A DNA stretch of 32,959 nt, from NCBI GenBank assembly GCA_947455605.1, contig CANGOX010000033.1:1-32959 (forward strand). Reading direction: 5' to 3'. Made by a program: the position numbers and the translations under genes. This DNA is from Chitinophagaceae bacterium (GTDB lineage: Bacteria; Bacteroidota; Bacteroidia; Chitinophagales; Chitinophagaceae). Within the stretch, counting starts at the first letter, position 1. The number at the start of each line of letters is the position of its first letter. Below the pieces are notes generated by a model. It did not search any database and was not told the origin of the DNA. It worked only from the letters and a program-made list of their open reading frames with translations. Below, one piece after another: positions 6,973-16,812 of the stretch.

Positions 6973-6979
6973 CACTGCA

Positions 6980-7024
6980 ATGATGACAATAAAACATACA
7001 AAACGTATTAAGAAACCTCTCTAA
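6980..7024 (+). CDS. Putative leader peptide for asd attenuation (MMTIKHTKRIKKPL)
   Basis: A 14-codon ORF with stop TAA at 7022-7024. Ten of the 14 residues are Met, Thr, Ile or Lys, exactly the amino acids derived from aspartate semialdehyde, the product of the downstream gene asd. Immediately after the stop, GGGAAG (7026-7031) can pair with CTTCCC (7070-7075), the left arm of the intrinsic terminator at 7066-7095. This is the classical logic of ribosome-mediated attenuation: a stalled ribosome lets the antiterminator form, whereas a ribosome finishing at the stop masks GGGAAG and the terminator forms. The peptide and its role are inferred from composition, position and pairing. Confidence 0.65.
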   Translation: MMTIKHTKRIKKPL

Positions 7025-7065
7025 CGGGAAGTGCTGATCGTTTGTGTATGAATGAATATACTTAG

Positions 7066-7095
7066 AAGCCTTCCCAGATCGGGAAGGCTTTTTTT
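7066..7095 (+). terminator. Intrinsic terminator (attenuator) upstream of asd
   Basis: AAGCCTTCCC / GGGAAGGCTT forms a perfect 10-bp stem with a 5-base loop (AGATC), followed by a T run. It lies 38 bp upstream of the asd start and downstream of the leader ORF. It could also end the PfkB transcript, but the leader ORF and competing GGGAAG point to attenuation. Confidence 0.85.
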
Positions 7096-7133
7096 ATGTA
7101 ACAAATAAACCAAAAACAAATAAACCCAAAACA

Positions 7134-8123
7134 ATGAAAGTAGCCGTAGTGGGTGCCACCGGACTGGTAGGTACCAAAATGTTGCAGGTATTAGCAGAAC
7201 GTAATTTCCCGGTAACGGAATTGATTCCCGTAGCTTCTGAAAGATCAGTAGGTAAGGAAGTGGAATTCAAGGGAAAGAAATACAAGGTGGTGAGCATGAG
7301 CGATGGCATTGCTGCCAAACCTGCGGTGGCTATCTTCTCTGCCGGCGGAAGTACTTCATTGGAATGGGCACCCAAATTTGCTGAAGCGGGTATTCGTGTA
7401 ATTGATAACTCATCGGCCTGGCGGATGGACCCTACAAAAAAATTAGTGGTGCCCGAAGTAAATGCTTCTGTGCTCACTAAAGATGATCTGATCATCGCCA
7501 ACCCTAACTGTTCTACGATCCAGATGGTAGTAGCCTTGCAGCCTTTACATACCAAATACAAGATCAAAAGAATTGTGGTTAGTACATACCAGAGTGTAAC
7601 AGGTACCGGTAAGAAAGCGGTTGACCAGTTATTTAATGAAAGAAAAGGTGTGGATGGAGAAATGGCTTATAAATATCCGATCGACCTGAACGTGATTCCA
7701 CAGATCGATGTATTCCTTGATAATGGTTACACCAAAGAAGAAATGAAAATGGTGAAAGAAACCAACAAGATCATGCAGGATGATTCAATCCGTGTTACCG
7801 CTACTACGGTTCGTATTCCGGTTGTTGGCGGACATAGTGAAAGTGTAAACGTTGAATTTGAAAATGATTTTGACCTGGCCGAACTGAAAGACCTTTTAAG
7901 CAAAGCACCCGGAATAATTGTACAGGACGATCCTGCTGCCCAGCTGTACCCAATGCCTTTATGGGCACACGAAAAAGATGAGGTTTTTGTAGGCCGTTTG
8001 CGCAGGGATGAAACCCAGCCAAACACCTTGAATATGTGGATCGTAAGCGATAACCTCCGTAAAGGGGCCGCTACTAACGCAGTACAGATCGCAGAATACC
8101 TGATGGGGAAAGGAATTATCTAA
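7134..8123 (+). CDS. asd: Aspartate-semialdehyde dehydrogenase
   Basis: A 329-residue enzyme. The NADP-binding loop is GATGLVGTKML at the N terminus, the catalytic cysteine is in 'IANPNCSTIQMV' (about residue 125), and 'STYQSVTGTGKKAVDQL' and 'RIPVVGGHSESVNVEF' carry substrate-binding and catalytic His residues. It reduces aspartyl phosphate to aspartate semialdehyde, the branch point to lysine/diaminopimelate, threonine, methionine and isoleucine. Its length is typical. It is preceded by a leader ORF and terminator and followed by its own terminator, so it looks like a single-gene, attenuation-controlled unit. Confidence 0.97.
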   Translation: MKVAVVGATGLVGTKMLQVLAERNFPVTELIPVASERSVGKEVEFKGKKYKVVSMSDGIAAKPAVAIFSAGGSTSLEWAPKFAEAGIRVIDNSSAWRMDPTKKLVVPEVNASVLTKDDLIIANPNCSTIQMVVALQPLHTKYKIKRIVVSTYQSVTGTGKKAVDQLFNERKGVDGEMAYKYPIDLNVIPQIDVFLDNGYTKEEMKMVKETNKIMQDDSIRVTATTVRIPVVGGHSESVNVEFENDFDLAELKDLLSKAPGIIVQDDPAAQLYPMPLWAHEKDEVFVGRLRRDETQPNTLNMWIVSDNLRKGAATNAVQIAEYLMGKGII

Positions 8124-8148
8124 ATACATAGTTTTTGAGTGAATACTG

Positions 8149-8180
8149 AATGCCGGTGTCGTTTGATGCCGGCATTTTTT
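8149..8180 (+). terminator. asd terminator
   Basis: AATGCCGG (8149-8156) pairs with CCGGCATT (8169-8176) around a 12-base loop, followed by a T run. It starts 25 bp after the asd stop. Confidence 0.8.
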
Positions 8181-8218
8181 CGTGTGTACTGACTACACAC
8201 TATTCACAAAATAACATT

Positions 8219-8244
8219 CACGATTCACGCCTGACGGCTCACGA
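8219..8244. repeat. CACGATTCACG word repeat (family E)
   Basis: Tandem variants of CACGATT/CACGCCT/GACGGCT just upstream of the nnr promoter. They are related to the words inside paaE and at 9747-9802. Confidence 0.55.
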
Positions 8245-8249
8245 TAGCC

Positions 8250-8257
8250 TACCTTTG
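8250..8257 (+). promoter_or_regulatory. nnr promoter, -7 box
   Basis: TACCTTTG, a full match to TAnnTTTG. The nnr ATG is 10 bases downstream, giving a transcript with a very short leader. Confidence 0.65.
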
Positions 8258-8267
8258 TATTGTTCTT

Positions 8268-9752
8268 ATGAAACTCCTCTCTCCCGATCAGCTCCGTCAA
8301 TGGGATAATTTCACGATCAAACAGGAACCCATTGCATCCATCGACCTAATGGAAAGAGCAGCTATTGCCTGTGTGGAATGGATCAATGCCAGAGGTTTCG
8401 AAAACAGACCCATCAAAATATTTTGCGGAAAAGGAAATAATGGCGGAGATGGTTTGGCCATTGCGCGGTTATTGTTACAGCAGGGATTACACCCAACAAC
8501 CTGTATACTCGAATTTGGTAAGCCCGGAACAGAAGATTTTCAAAAAAATCTTCAACGTCTTCATAAACGCACAACCGATATTCATTTTCTGCAGTCGAAA
8601 GAATTCTTTCCGGTGATCAATGAAAACGAATTGGTGATCGATGCATTATTTGGTTTCGGGCTCAATCGCCCCCTGGATGGACTGAATGAAGATCTGGTAA
8701 AACATATCAATCTGTCTAAAGCAACCATTGTTTCTATTGATATGCCCAGTGGTATGTTGATAGATGAGAGTTGTAAAGATCATGCTGTGGTTTGTGCAGA
8801 TCATTCTTTGACATTTCAACGTTTAAAACGTTGTTTCCTTATGGCAGAGAATGCAGACTGGTTTGGTGAGATCAGTATTCTCGATATCGGATTGAACAAA
8901 GCGTTTCCGGAAACCATTGATACGGCCTTTACCATCATTTCACAAACACTGGTGCGTTCACTGGTGCAGCCTCGAAAACCATTTTCTCATAAAGGTAGTT
9001 TCGGACATGCCTTATTGCTGGCAGGTAATAAAGGAAAGGTTGGAGCAGCCATCTTAGCGGCCAAAGCCTGTTTACGCAGCGGGGTAGGTGTGCTTACGGT
9101 TAATGTGCCCAAAGCGGTTTCTTCCATAATGTATGCATCCCTTCCAGAAACCATGGTAATGGCGAGGGAAGAGAATATTCCTTTTCTGAATGCCTATAAG
9201 AGTATTGGTATTGGACCGGGTTTTGGTGTGGGTCCAGGATCTGAAAAAATATTATTACATATACTCACGCATTACTCCAGTCCTTTATTGATTGATGCAG
9301 ATGCTTTAACGATACTTTCTACGCATAAAGACTGGCTACAGAATATACCTGCGGGTTCCATATTATCACCTCACCCAAAAGAATTCGACAGACTGTTTGG
9401 AGATTGTGCGAATGATTTTGAAAGGGCCGATAAAGCCATCGCACTGTCTAAAAAATATCCGTTCACCCTCATAGTAAAAGGCCATCATACTTTAGTGGCT
9501 GCAGAAGGGAAAGGCTGGTATAATCTTACCGGTAATGCCGGTCTGGCCAAAGCCGGTTCTGGCGATACCCTCTCCGGAATATTAACCGCCTTACTCGCAC
9601 AACAATATACTTCTTTACATGCTGCTATTATGGGTGTGTACCTTCACGGACTGGCAGCTGATCTTGCTCTGAATGTGCAAACCGAAGAAAGTTTATTGGC
9701 AACAGATGTGATCGATCATATCGGGGCTGCATTCCGGGAGTTGCGTTCGTGA
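8268..9752 (+). CDS. nnr: Bifunctional NAD(P)HX epimerase / ADP-dependent dehydratase
   Basis: A 494-residue fusion. The N-terminal half (to about 210) is the YjeF_N epimerase, with 'FCGKGNNGGDGLAIARLLL' and 'ELVIDALFGFGLNRPLDG'. The C-terminal half is the ribokinase-like dehydratase (GNKGKVGAAILAAKACLRSGVG, IGPGFGVGPGSE, ILSPHPKEFDRLFG, and the catalytic NAGLAKAGSGDTLSGILTALL near residue 425). Together they repair hydrated NADH/NADPH. The length matches the bacterial fusion. The final codons and stop are part of a CGTGAATCGTG repeat word that continues into the intergenic hairpin. No partner gene is evident. Confidence 0.95.
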   Translation: MKLLSPDQLRQWDNFTIKQEPIASIDLMERAAIACVEWINARGFENRPIKIFCGKGNNGGDGLAIARLLLQQGLHPTTCILEFGKPGTEDFQKNLQRLHKRTTDIHFLQSKEFFPVINENELVIDALFGFGLNRPLDGLNEDLVKHINLSKATIVSIDMPSGMLIDESCKDHAVVCADHSLTFQRLKRCFLMAENADWFGEISILDIGLNKAFPETIDTAFTIISQTLVRSLVQPRKPFSHKGSFGHALLLAGNKGKVGAAILAAKACLRSGVGVLTVNVPKAVSSIMYASLPETMVMAREENIPFLNAYKSIGIGPGFGVGPGSEKILLHILTHYSSPLLIDADALTILSTHKDWLQNIPAGSILSPHPKEFDRLFGDCANDFERADKAIALSKKYPFTLIVKGHHTLVAAEGKGWYNLTGNAGLAKAGSGDTLSGILTALLAQQYTSLHAAIMGVYLHGLAADLALNVQTEESLLATDVIDHIGAAFRELRS

Positions 9753-9802
9753 ATCGTGTGAAATATTTCTTAACACACGACTGACGTGTCACGAATCACG
9801 AA
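9747..9802. repeat. CGTGAATCGTG inverted repeat (family E) between convergent genes
   Basis: TTCGTGAATCGTG on the left and CACGAATCACGAA on the right form an imperfect stem between nnr (+) and the DUF2461 gene (-). The left arm includes the nnr stop codon. It may serve as a bidirectional transcript end, but there is no strong T run. Confidence 0.6.
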
Positions 9803-9804
9803 TT

Positions 9805-10476
9805 TTATTCAATCAACGCCCTGTTCAGAAACGCGATCAACGGTTGTATCGTTTCAAACGCCGCAACGATCTTCTTTGCAAGATCCTTACTCAACAGGTC
9901 TGCATCGGTAACAGGGGCGGTGGTTATCCAGCATTTTAATTTTATATAGTCAATGGCCGGGTTGCCTTTTTCATAACCCTTGGGCTCCCGGCTCAGTGAT
10001 ATGCCATCACCTTTTTCCAGATCACCATAGTAACCGGCAAATTTTTTGTTTTTGATGATCTTGCTGAACTCATCCCATGAGTAATCGATCTCCTGCCGGA
10101 TCTTTTTCAGGATCTCTGGGTCGGTCTGGTATTTGCCACCGCCTACAAAGCTGTTGCCTCCGGGTTCAAAATGAAAATAATAACCTGCCAGATCCGACTT
10201 TTTTCCACCCTGTACAAAACTCGCTCCCATATTACTTTTATACGGTGCTTTGTTCTTACTAAAACGTACATCACGGTTAATACGGAAAAGGCAGTCTTTC
10301 GAAGTTAAGGTTGCAATTGTGGGATCTTTTTTACCAAGCTGCGCGATAACTGTATTTGCCAATGCTGCAAAATCTTCTTTGGCTAATTCATAAGACTTAC
10401 GGTTCTTGTCAAACCATTCTTTGGTATTATTCTTCTTGAGGTCTTTTAAGAATTTGAGTGTTGAAGGTTGTAGCAT
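9805..10476 (-). CDS. DUF2461 family protein
   Basis: A 223-residue conserved protein of the DUF2461/TIGR02453 family. It begins MLQPSTLKFLKDLKKNNTKEWFDKNRKSYELAKEDF, and contains 'RINRDVRFSKNKAPYKSNMGASFVQGG' and 'GYYFHFEPGGNSFVGGGKY', which define the family. Its biochemical role is not established, and it has no signal peptide or membrane segment. It lies 81 bp downstream of ligA on the same strand, across the GCGCCTCT repeat, and faces nnr tail to tail. Confidence 0.88.
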   Translation of the reverse strand: MLQPSTLKFLKDLKKNNTKEWFDKNRKSYELAKEDFAALANTVIAQLGKKDPTIATLTSKDCLFRINRDVRFSKNKAPYKSNMGASFVQGGKKSDLAGYYFHFEPGGNSFVGGGKYQTDPEILKKIRQEIDYSWDEFSKIIKNKKFAGYYGDLEKGDGISLSREPKGYEKGNPAIDYIKLKCWITTAPVTDADLLSKDLAKKIVAAFETIQPLIAFLNRALIE

Positions 10477-10500
10477 GATTCAATTTTAATGTATTCAATT

Positions 10501-10556
10501 GCGCCTCTGCGCCTTTGCGAGAAATATTTGCACGCAGAGGCGCAAAGGCGCGGTTT
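10501..10556. repeat. GCGCCTCTGCGCCTTTGCG palindromic word repeat (family F)
   Basis: Two 8-base words (GCGCCTCT, GCGCCTTT) on the left, and their reverse complements on the right across an AT-rich loop. 10501-10511 pairs with 10533-10543 and 10509-10519 with 10541-10551, so two alternative stems are possible. T runs follow on the plus strand, although both neighbouring genes are on the minus strand. Confidence 0.75.
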
Positions 10557-10557
10557 T

Positions 10558-12717
<2,160 letters not shown>

Positions 12718-12787
12718 TTAGTACATCACATAGAAACCGCCCCAAAAATTATCCGCACAACTCCGAAACTTTGTATCTTGCCAGACC

Positions 12788-12799
12788 CCTGTATACAGG
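12788..12799. promoter_or_regulatory. Palindrome upstream of the NUDIX regulator
   Basis: CCTGTATACAGG, a perfect 12-base palindrome 33 bp before the start codon and just downstream of a degenerate -7 box (TATCTTGC). The position suits an autoregulatory operator. No second copy was noticed in the window. Confidence 0.35.
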
Positions 12800-12832
12800 C
12801 TTTGTAGGCGGGGATCTGTTCAAAAACTGCCA

Positions 12833-13573
12833 ATGACGAAAAAGCAAACGGCTCCTGTTTTACATGAGCCACACCTGATCAAGGATGCAGTGGAACTGGT
12901 AAAGTCTTACCCGAAAGTTCCACTTACTATCGACTGTGCCATCTTTGGATTTGAAGAAAACAAGTTGAAAATATTGCTGATCAAAAGTGACCTTGAGGTA
13001 TTTGAGGGAAAATTTTCGTTATTGGGTGATATGGTACGCGATAATGAAGAGCTGGATGATGCCGCTTACCGTATTATGAAAGAAAGAACCGGCATGACCG
13101 ATGTGTTCCTCGATCAGGTACGGGCTTTTGGACATCCTAACCGCCACCCCGGCGGCAGGGTAATAACCATTGCTTATTGTTCTTTGCTGAATATTAATCA
13201 CCACGAATTATCTATCCACGATAATGATCTGCACTGGCATTCCTTAGCATCTTTAAAAGAAATGGCCTTCGATCATAAAGAGATCGTAGACTCCTGTTAT
13301 GCCTGGTTACAAAAAAGGATACAGGAACATCCCCTTGGATTTAATTTATTACCCGAGAAGTTCTCCCTGCGTGAATTACAGAACCTTTACGAAGCTATTT
13401 TGGGAATAACACTGGATCGTCGAAATTTCCGTAAGAAGTTTGCTTCAATGGACCTGCTCATCGATATTGATGAAATGGAACAGGATGTGCCGCACAGGCC
13501 GGGTAAGCTGTATAAATTCAATTTTGAAAAATACGAAAAGAGCAAACGTAAATGGGTAGGGATTGATTTTTAA
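12833..13573 (+). CDS. NrtR-like transcription regulator (degenerate NUDIX domain plus winged helix)
   Basis: A 246-residue protein. The N-terminal NUDIX fold (about 30-160) is recognisable from 'TIDCAIFGFEENKLKILLIKSDLEVFEGKFSLLGDMV', but the Nudix box is broken. Where catalytic members have AARRELxEETG, this one reads 'AAYRIMKERTG', so key metal-binding Glu residues are lost and hydrolysis is unlikely. The C-terminal part (FSLRELQNLYEAILGITLDRRNFRKKFASM) is the helix-turn-helix of NrtR/AraR-type regulators. Family members sense a nucleotide or sugar derivative and control transport or NAD genes; the ligand is not evident here. It stands alone between ligA (divergent) and yicC. Confidence 0.8.
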   Translation: MTKKQTAPVLHEPHLIKDAVELVKSYPKVPLTIDCAIFGFEENKLKILLIKSDLEVFEGKFSLLGDMVRDNEELDDAAYRIMKERTGMTDVFLDQVRAFGHPNRHPGGRVITIAYCSLLNINHHELSIHDNDLHWHSLASLKEMAFDHKEIVDSCYAWLQKRIQEHPLGFNLLPEKFSLRELQNLYEAILGITLDRRNFRKKFASMDLLIDIDEMEQDVPHRPGKLYKFNFEKYEKSKRKWVGIDF

Positions 13574-13577
13574 TCGC

Positions 13578-13601
13578 AGTTAGCGTGTCCTCACGCTAAC
13601 T
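13578..13601. terminator. Hairpin after the NUDIX regulator
   Basis: AGTTAGCGTG / CACGCTAACT, a perfect 10-bp stem with loop TCCT, beginning 5 bases after the stop codon. No T run follows, so it may be a repeat-type hairpin or mRNA-end stabiliser rather than a classical terminator. Confidence 0.5.
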
Positions 13602-13674
13602 ACCACCTATCATCACACCAAATTTTAGCTATTCTCCCCGTCAACCACTACTTTTACCTAATAACGATTCTGAT

Positions 13675-14550
13675 ATGCTACACTCCATGACGGGTTACGG
13701 AAGGGCTGAACAAACATTAGCCGATAAAACTTATCTGGTAGAAGTGCGTTCCCTTAACGGAAAGCAATTTGACCTGCGTTTGAATATACCCGCTTTACTC
13801 AAACCCTTCGAATTTGAAGTAAGGAGTACCCTGAATGAGGGCCTGCAGCGGGGAAGTGTGGAATGCAATATCAATATCAAACAAAACGGGGCAAGTAAGC
13901 CCGTTTCCATCAATACAGATCTTGCCAAAGCGTATTTTGAACCGGTGGCACAATTGGCAGCAGAACTTAATTTACAGACCGGTGATATCCTTAGTACGAT
14001 TCTGAAACTGCCCGATGTGATAACGCCCTCCACAGAAATGCTCACGGATGATGAATGGAAATTTTTTGAGAAAGTGCTCAAAGATGCGATTCAACAATTG
14101 AATGAACACCGGATGGACGAAGGAAAATCCATTGAATCAGATCTGTTATTGCGCATCAATAATATTGAATCGCAGCAGGATAAGGTTACTGAACTTGAGC
14201 CCTTGCGTAGAACCAAGATCAAAGAGGGCCTGGTAAAAGTGCTTGAAGAAAATGTAGGCAAGGAAAACTACGATGCCAATCGCCTGGAACAGGAACTGAT
14301 CTATTATATCGAAAAAATAGACATCAGTGAAGAACAGGTGCGTTTAAAGAACCACTGCAATTATTTCCGTTCCATACTTTCAGAAAAAGAGAACAGCAAA
14401 GGCAAAAAACTCTCCTTTATCCTCCAGGAACTGGGCCGCGAGATCAATACCACAGGGTCTAAAGCCTACGATTCAACCATACAGAAATGTGTGATCCTGA
14501 TGAAGGACGAACTGGAAAAAGCCAAGGAACAGATATTAAATGTTTTATAG
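13675..14550 (+). CDS. yicC: YicC family endoribonuclease
   Basis: A 291-residue protein of normal family length. It begins MLHSMTGYGRAEQTLADKTYLVEVRSLNGKQFDL, the hallmark YicC_N start. It ends with the DUF1732 region: 'NRLEQELIYYIEKIDISEEQVRLKNHCNYF' and 'GKKLSFILQELGREINTTGSKA'. YicC proteins are reported endoribonucleases acting on RNA in the cytoplasm. A TACTTTTA box (one base from the -7 consensus) lies shortly upstream. It is followed by gldH after about 120 bp that contains its own promoter. Confidence 0.93.
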   Translation: MLHSMTGYGRAEQTLADKTYLVEVRSLNGKQFDLRLNIPALLKPFEFEVRSTLNEGLQRGSVECNINIKQNGASKPVSINTDLAKAYFEPVAQLAAELNLQTGDILSTILKLPDVITPSTEMLTDDEWKFFEKVLKDAIQQLNEHRMDEGKSIESDLLLRINNIESQQDKVTELEPLRRTKIKEGLVKVLEENVGKENYDANRLEQELIYYIEKIDISEEQVRLKNHCNYFRSILSEKENSKGKKLSFILQELGREINTTGSKAYDSTIQKCVILMKDELEKAKEQILNVL

Positions 14551-14570
14551 TGCTATCCTCTTGGGTGATT

Positions 14571-14599
14571 AATCTGTGCCAATCTGTGAAATCTGTGGC
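14571..14599. repeat. AATCTGTG word repeat (family G)
   Basis: Three tandem variants of an AATCTGTG word (AATCTGTGCC, AATCTGTGA, AATCTGTGGC) between yicC and gldH. The word is unrelated in sequence to the other families but has the same tandem design. Confidence 0.6.
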
Positions 14600-14648
14600 A
14601 AAAAAAACATCCTCCATTGAAATGCCCCTAATAGCTGACAGCTTTCTT

Positions 14649-14656
14649 TATCTTTG
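14649..14656 (+). promoter_or_regulatory. gldH promoter, -7 box
   Basis: TATCTTTG, a full match to TAnnTTTG, 10 to 16 bases before the possible gldH starts (TTG 14667, GTG 14673). Confidence 0.65.
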
Positions 14657-14672
14657 TGCCAAATCATTGTCG

Positions 14673-15137
14673 GTGAAAAAATTTATCGGATCCATCTGTT
14701 TAGGACTGTTCCTGGTGTCTTGCGGCACTTTAGATGTATATGAAAAAACAACGGCCTTTCCCGCGCATGAATGGAAGAATTCAGAAAAACCTTCTTTTAG
14801 TTTTGATATAGAAGATACGGTGTCTGCTTATAAAATATTCGTGATCCTGCGTCACGAAGATGCTTATCACTTCAATAATATCTGGCTCAATATATCCACC
14901 CAGGGGCCTAAAGATTCCCTTAAAACACAACTGGTCAATATTACCCTTGCCGATAATACCAAAGGCTGGCTGGGAACAGGAATGGATGACGTGTTCGATC
15001 ATCGGGCCTTGATTACCCGCGCGCCTATCAAACTTAAAAAAGGAACCTACATTTTTACCCTTCAGCAGAATATGCGTGAAGAACCGCTTCAATATATACT
15101 CAATGCGGGCATGCGTGTTGAAAAAGTAAAACCATGA
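14673..15137 (+). CDS. gldH: Gliding motility lipoprotein GldH
   Basis: About 154 residues from the GTG at 14673 (VKKFIGSICLGLFLVSCG), with a lipoprotein signal peptide and lipobox LVSC. 'FPAHEWKNSEKPSFSFDIEDTVSAYKIFVILRHEDAYHFNNIWLNISTQGP' and 'NTKGWLGTGMDDVFDHR' are characteristic of GldH (TIGR03511 family). GldH is an outer-envelope lipoprotein needed for gliding in Flavobacterium. The upstream ATG at 14487 is rejected because it overlaps yicC and precedes the promoter; TTG 14667 is the alternative start. The stop overlaps the start of the sensor kinase by ATGA, so gldH, the kinase and the response regulator form an operon. Confidence 0.88.
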   Translation: MKKFIGSICLGLFLVSCGTLDVYEKTTAFPAHEWKNSEKPSFSFDIEDTVSAYKIFVILRHEDAYHFNNIWLNISTQGPKDSLKTQLVNITLADNTKGWLGTGMDDVFDHRALITRAPIKLKKGTYIFTLQQNMREEPLQYILNAGMRVEKVKP

Positions 15138-16105
15138 GTGCCTTTAAACCACAGAGACTAGCCGTTGTAACATTGGCATACTGGGTGTTATTCCTGTATA
15201 TGGTTGCAGCATTGGGTTGGTGGTTTATTGAACTGGAAAAACAGAACCAGGATATTTCAAGCATCAAATTGGCCGAGCTTAAAAAGGATGATCCTGCCTA
15301 TTACAATGCCTCCCTTAAAATTGAAGAAGCCCGTAAAAGAAAAACTGCCCAATATATTGGGGAAGGTTCTATATTCTTATTTCTGATTGTGTTGGGAACG
15401 GTTTTCGTATTCAGGGCAACCCGGCGTCAATTACGGTTATCCCAGCAACAGCAGAATTTTATGATGGCCATTACTCACGAATTAAAAACACCCATCGCCA
15501 TTGCTCAGCTAAACCTGGAAACCCTGCAGAAAAGAAAACTGGATGAGGATAAACAGCAAAAACTGATCAGTAATACCTTACAGGAAGCGAATCGGTTAAA
15601 CACGCTTTGCAATAATGTATTATACGCATCGCAACTTGATGCCGGTGCCTATGCTTCTGCCAAACAGGAAATTCATTTAACCGACCTGGTAGAAAGTTGT
15701 ATTGACGATTTTAAGAATCGTTTTCCGCTCCGTGAGCTCAGAGAAAATATTTCGGAAGGAATCTATTTTTATGGAGAACCGCTTTTATTACAGATGCTGG
15801 TCAATAACCTGATTGAGAATGCCTTGAAATATTCACCCAAAGAGTTGCCTGTTACGGTATCATTGGAAGAAGCAAACAAAAAGGTAACGCTTAGTGTTAC
15901 AGATGAAGGCAGCGGCATTGCCGATGAAGAGAAAAAGAAAGTTTTTGATAAATTTTACCGCAGCGGCAACGAGAATACCCGTCGCACCAAAGGAACAGGA
16001 TTGGGTCTTTATCTGTGCAAAAAGATCGCTGAAAGTCATAATGGCTACATTTCTGTGACAGACAATCACCCCACGGGCAGTAATTTTACCGTGTTATTAA
16101 AATAA
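15134..16105 (+). CDS. Membrane sensor histidine kinase
   Basis: A 323-residue kinase with two membrane segments (about 11-31 and 75-95), a short extracytoplasmic loop of about 40 residues, a HisKA domain with the phospho-accepting His in 'MMAITHELKTPIAIAQLNLETL', and a HATPase domain (LVNNLIENALKYS, VTDEGSGIADEEKKKVFDKFYR, GTGLGLYLCKKIAE). The small loop suggests sensing at or within the membrane. It overlaps gldH by four bases and is followed two bases later by its response regulator. The signal is unknown. Confidence 0.93.
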   Translation: MSAFKPQRLAVVTLAYWVLFLYMVAALGWWFIELEKQNQDISSIKLAELKKDDPAYYNASLKIEEARKRKTAQYIGEGSIFLFLIVLGTVFVFRATRRQLRLSQQQQNFMMAITHELKTPIAIAQLNLETLQKRKLDEDKQQKLISNTLQEANRLNTLCNNVLYASQLDAGAYASAKQEIHLTDLVESCIDDFKNRFPLRELRENISEGIYFYGEPLLLQMLVNNLIENALKYSPKELPVTVSLEEANKKVTLSVTDEGSGIADEEKKKVFDKFYRSGNENTRRTKGTGLGLYLCKKIAESHNGYISVTDNHPTGSNFTVLLK

Positions 16106-16107
16106 CC

Positions 16108-16812
16108 ATGAAAGAGTCTAAAGCCAGCATATTAGTAGTGGACGATGAAGAGAACCTTCATGAGGCACTCAAACTTAATCTTGAGCTGGAAGGGTATGAG
16201 GTTACTTCTGCTTACGACGGTAATGAGGCATTGAAAAAGATTGGTAGTGAATATTTCGACCTGATCATTATGGACATTATGATGCCCGAAGTAGATGGCA
16301 TCAGTGTTACAGAAACCGTTCGGGTAAATAACAATGATGTACCTATCCTTATGTTAAGTGCACGTAACAGTAGTACCGACAGGGTGTTGGGTTTGAAAAA
16401 AGGGGCGGATGATTATATGACCAAACCCTTTAACCTGGAAGAATTATTGTTAAGGGTAGGTAAGCTGATACAGAAAAATAAAAAGATACAGATAAAAGAA
16501 TCCATTGGAGACATCTTCGATTTTGGTGATAATAAAATTGACTTCAAAGCACAGGATGCGATCACCTGGAACGGGCAAAGAGTTGAGTTGAGCAAGAAAG
16601 AAGCCATGCTCCTCAAATTACTTATCGAAAATAAAGGGGATGTGGTAACCCGCGAAAAGATCCTGCAGGTGGTTTGGGGCTATAATGTATACCCCACTAC
16701 AAGAACTATTGATAACTTTATCCTCAGCTTCCGTAAGTATTTCGAAGAAGATAGCCGTAACCCCAAACATTTCCATTCTGTTCGGGGTGTTGGCTATAAG
16801 TACACTGATTAA
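16108..16812 (+). CDS. OmpR-family response regulator, partner of the upstream kinase
   Basis: A 234-residue regulator. The receiver domain (1-120) has the acidic pair VVDDEEN, phospho-acceptor Asp in 'DLIIMDIMMPEVDG', Ser in 'PILMLSARN' and Lys in 'DDYMTKPF'. The C-terminal winged helix (about 140-234) ends 'FHSVRGVGYKYTD'. It is translationally adjacent to the kinase, so they are a cognate pair. The stop codon overlaps the convergent kup stop codon at TTAA (16809-16812). Confidence 0.94.
   Translation: MKESKASILVVDDEENLHEALKLNLELEGYEVTSAYDGNEALKKIGSEYFDLIIMDIMMPEVDGISVTETVRVNNNDVPILMLSARNSSTDRVLGLKKGADDYMTKPFNLEELLLRVGKLIQKNKKIQIKESIGDIFDFGDNKIDFKAQDAITWNGQRVELSKKEAMLLKLLIENKGDVVTREKILQVVWGYNVYPTTRTIDNFILSFRKYFEEDSRNPKHFHSVRGVGYKYTD

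Noticed and set aside
7094..7567. 157-residue ORF antisense to asd
   Set aside because: Antisense to the conserved N-terminal half of Asd and overlaps the terminator.
14487..14672. Longer start for GldH
   Set aside because: It overlaps yicC and precedes the TATCTTTG promoter box. The lipoprotein signal peptide begins only at the GTG/TTG near 14670.
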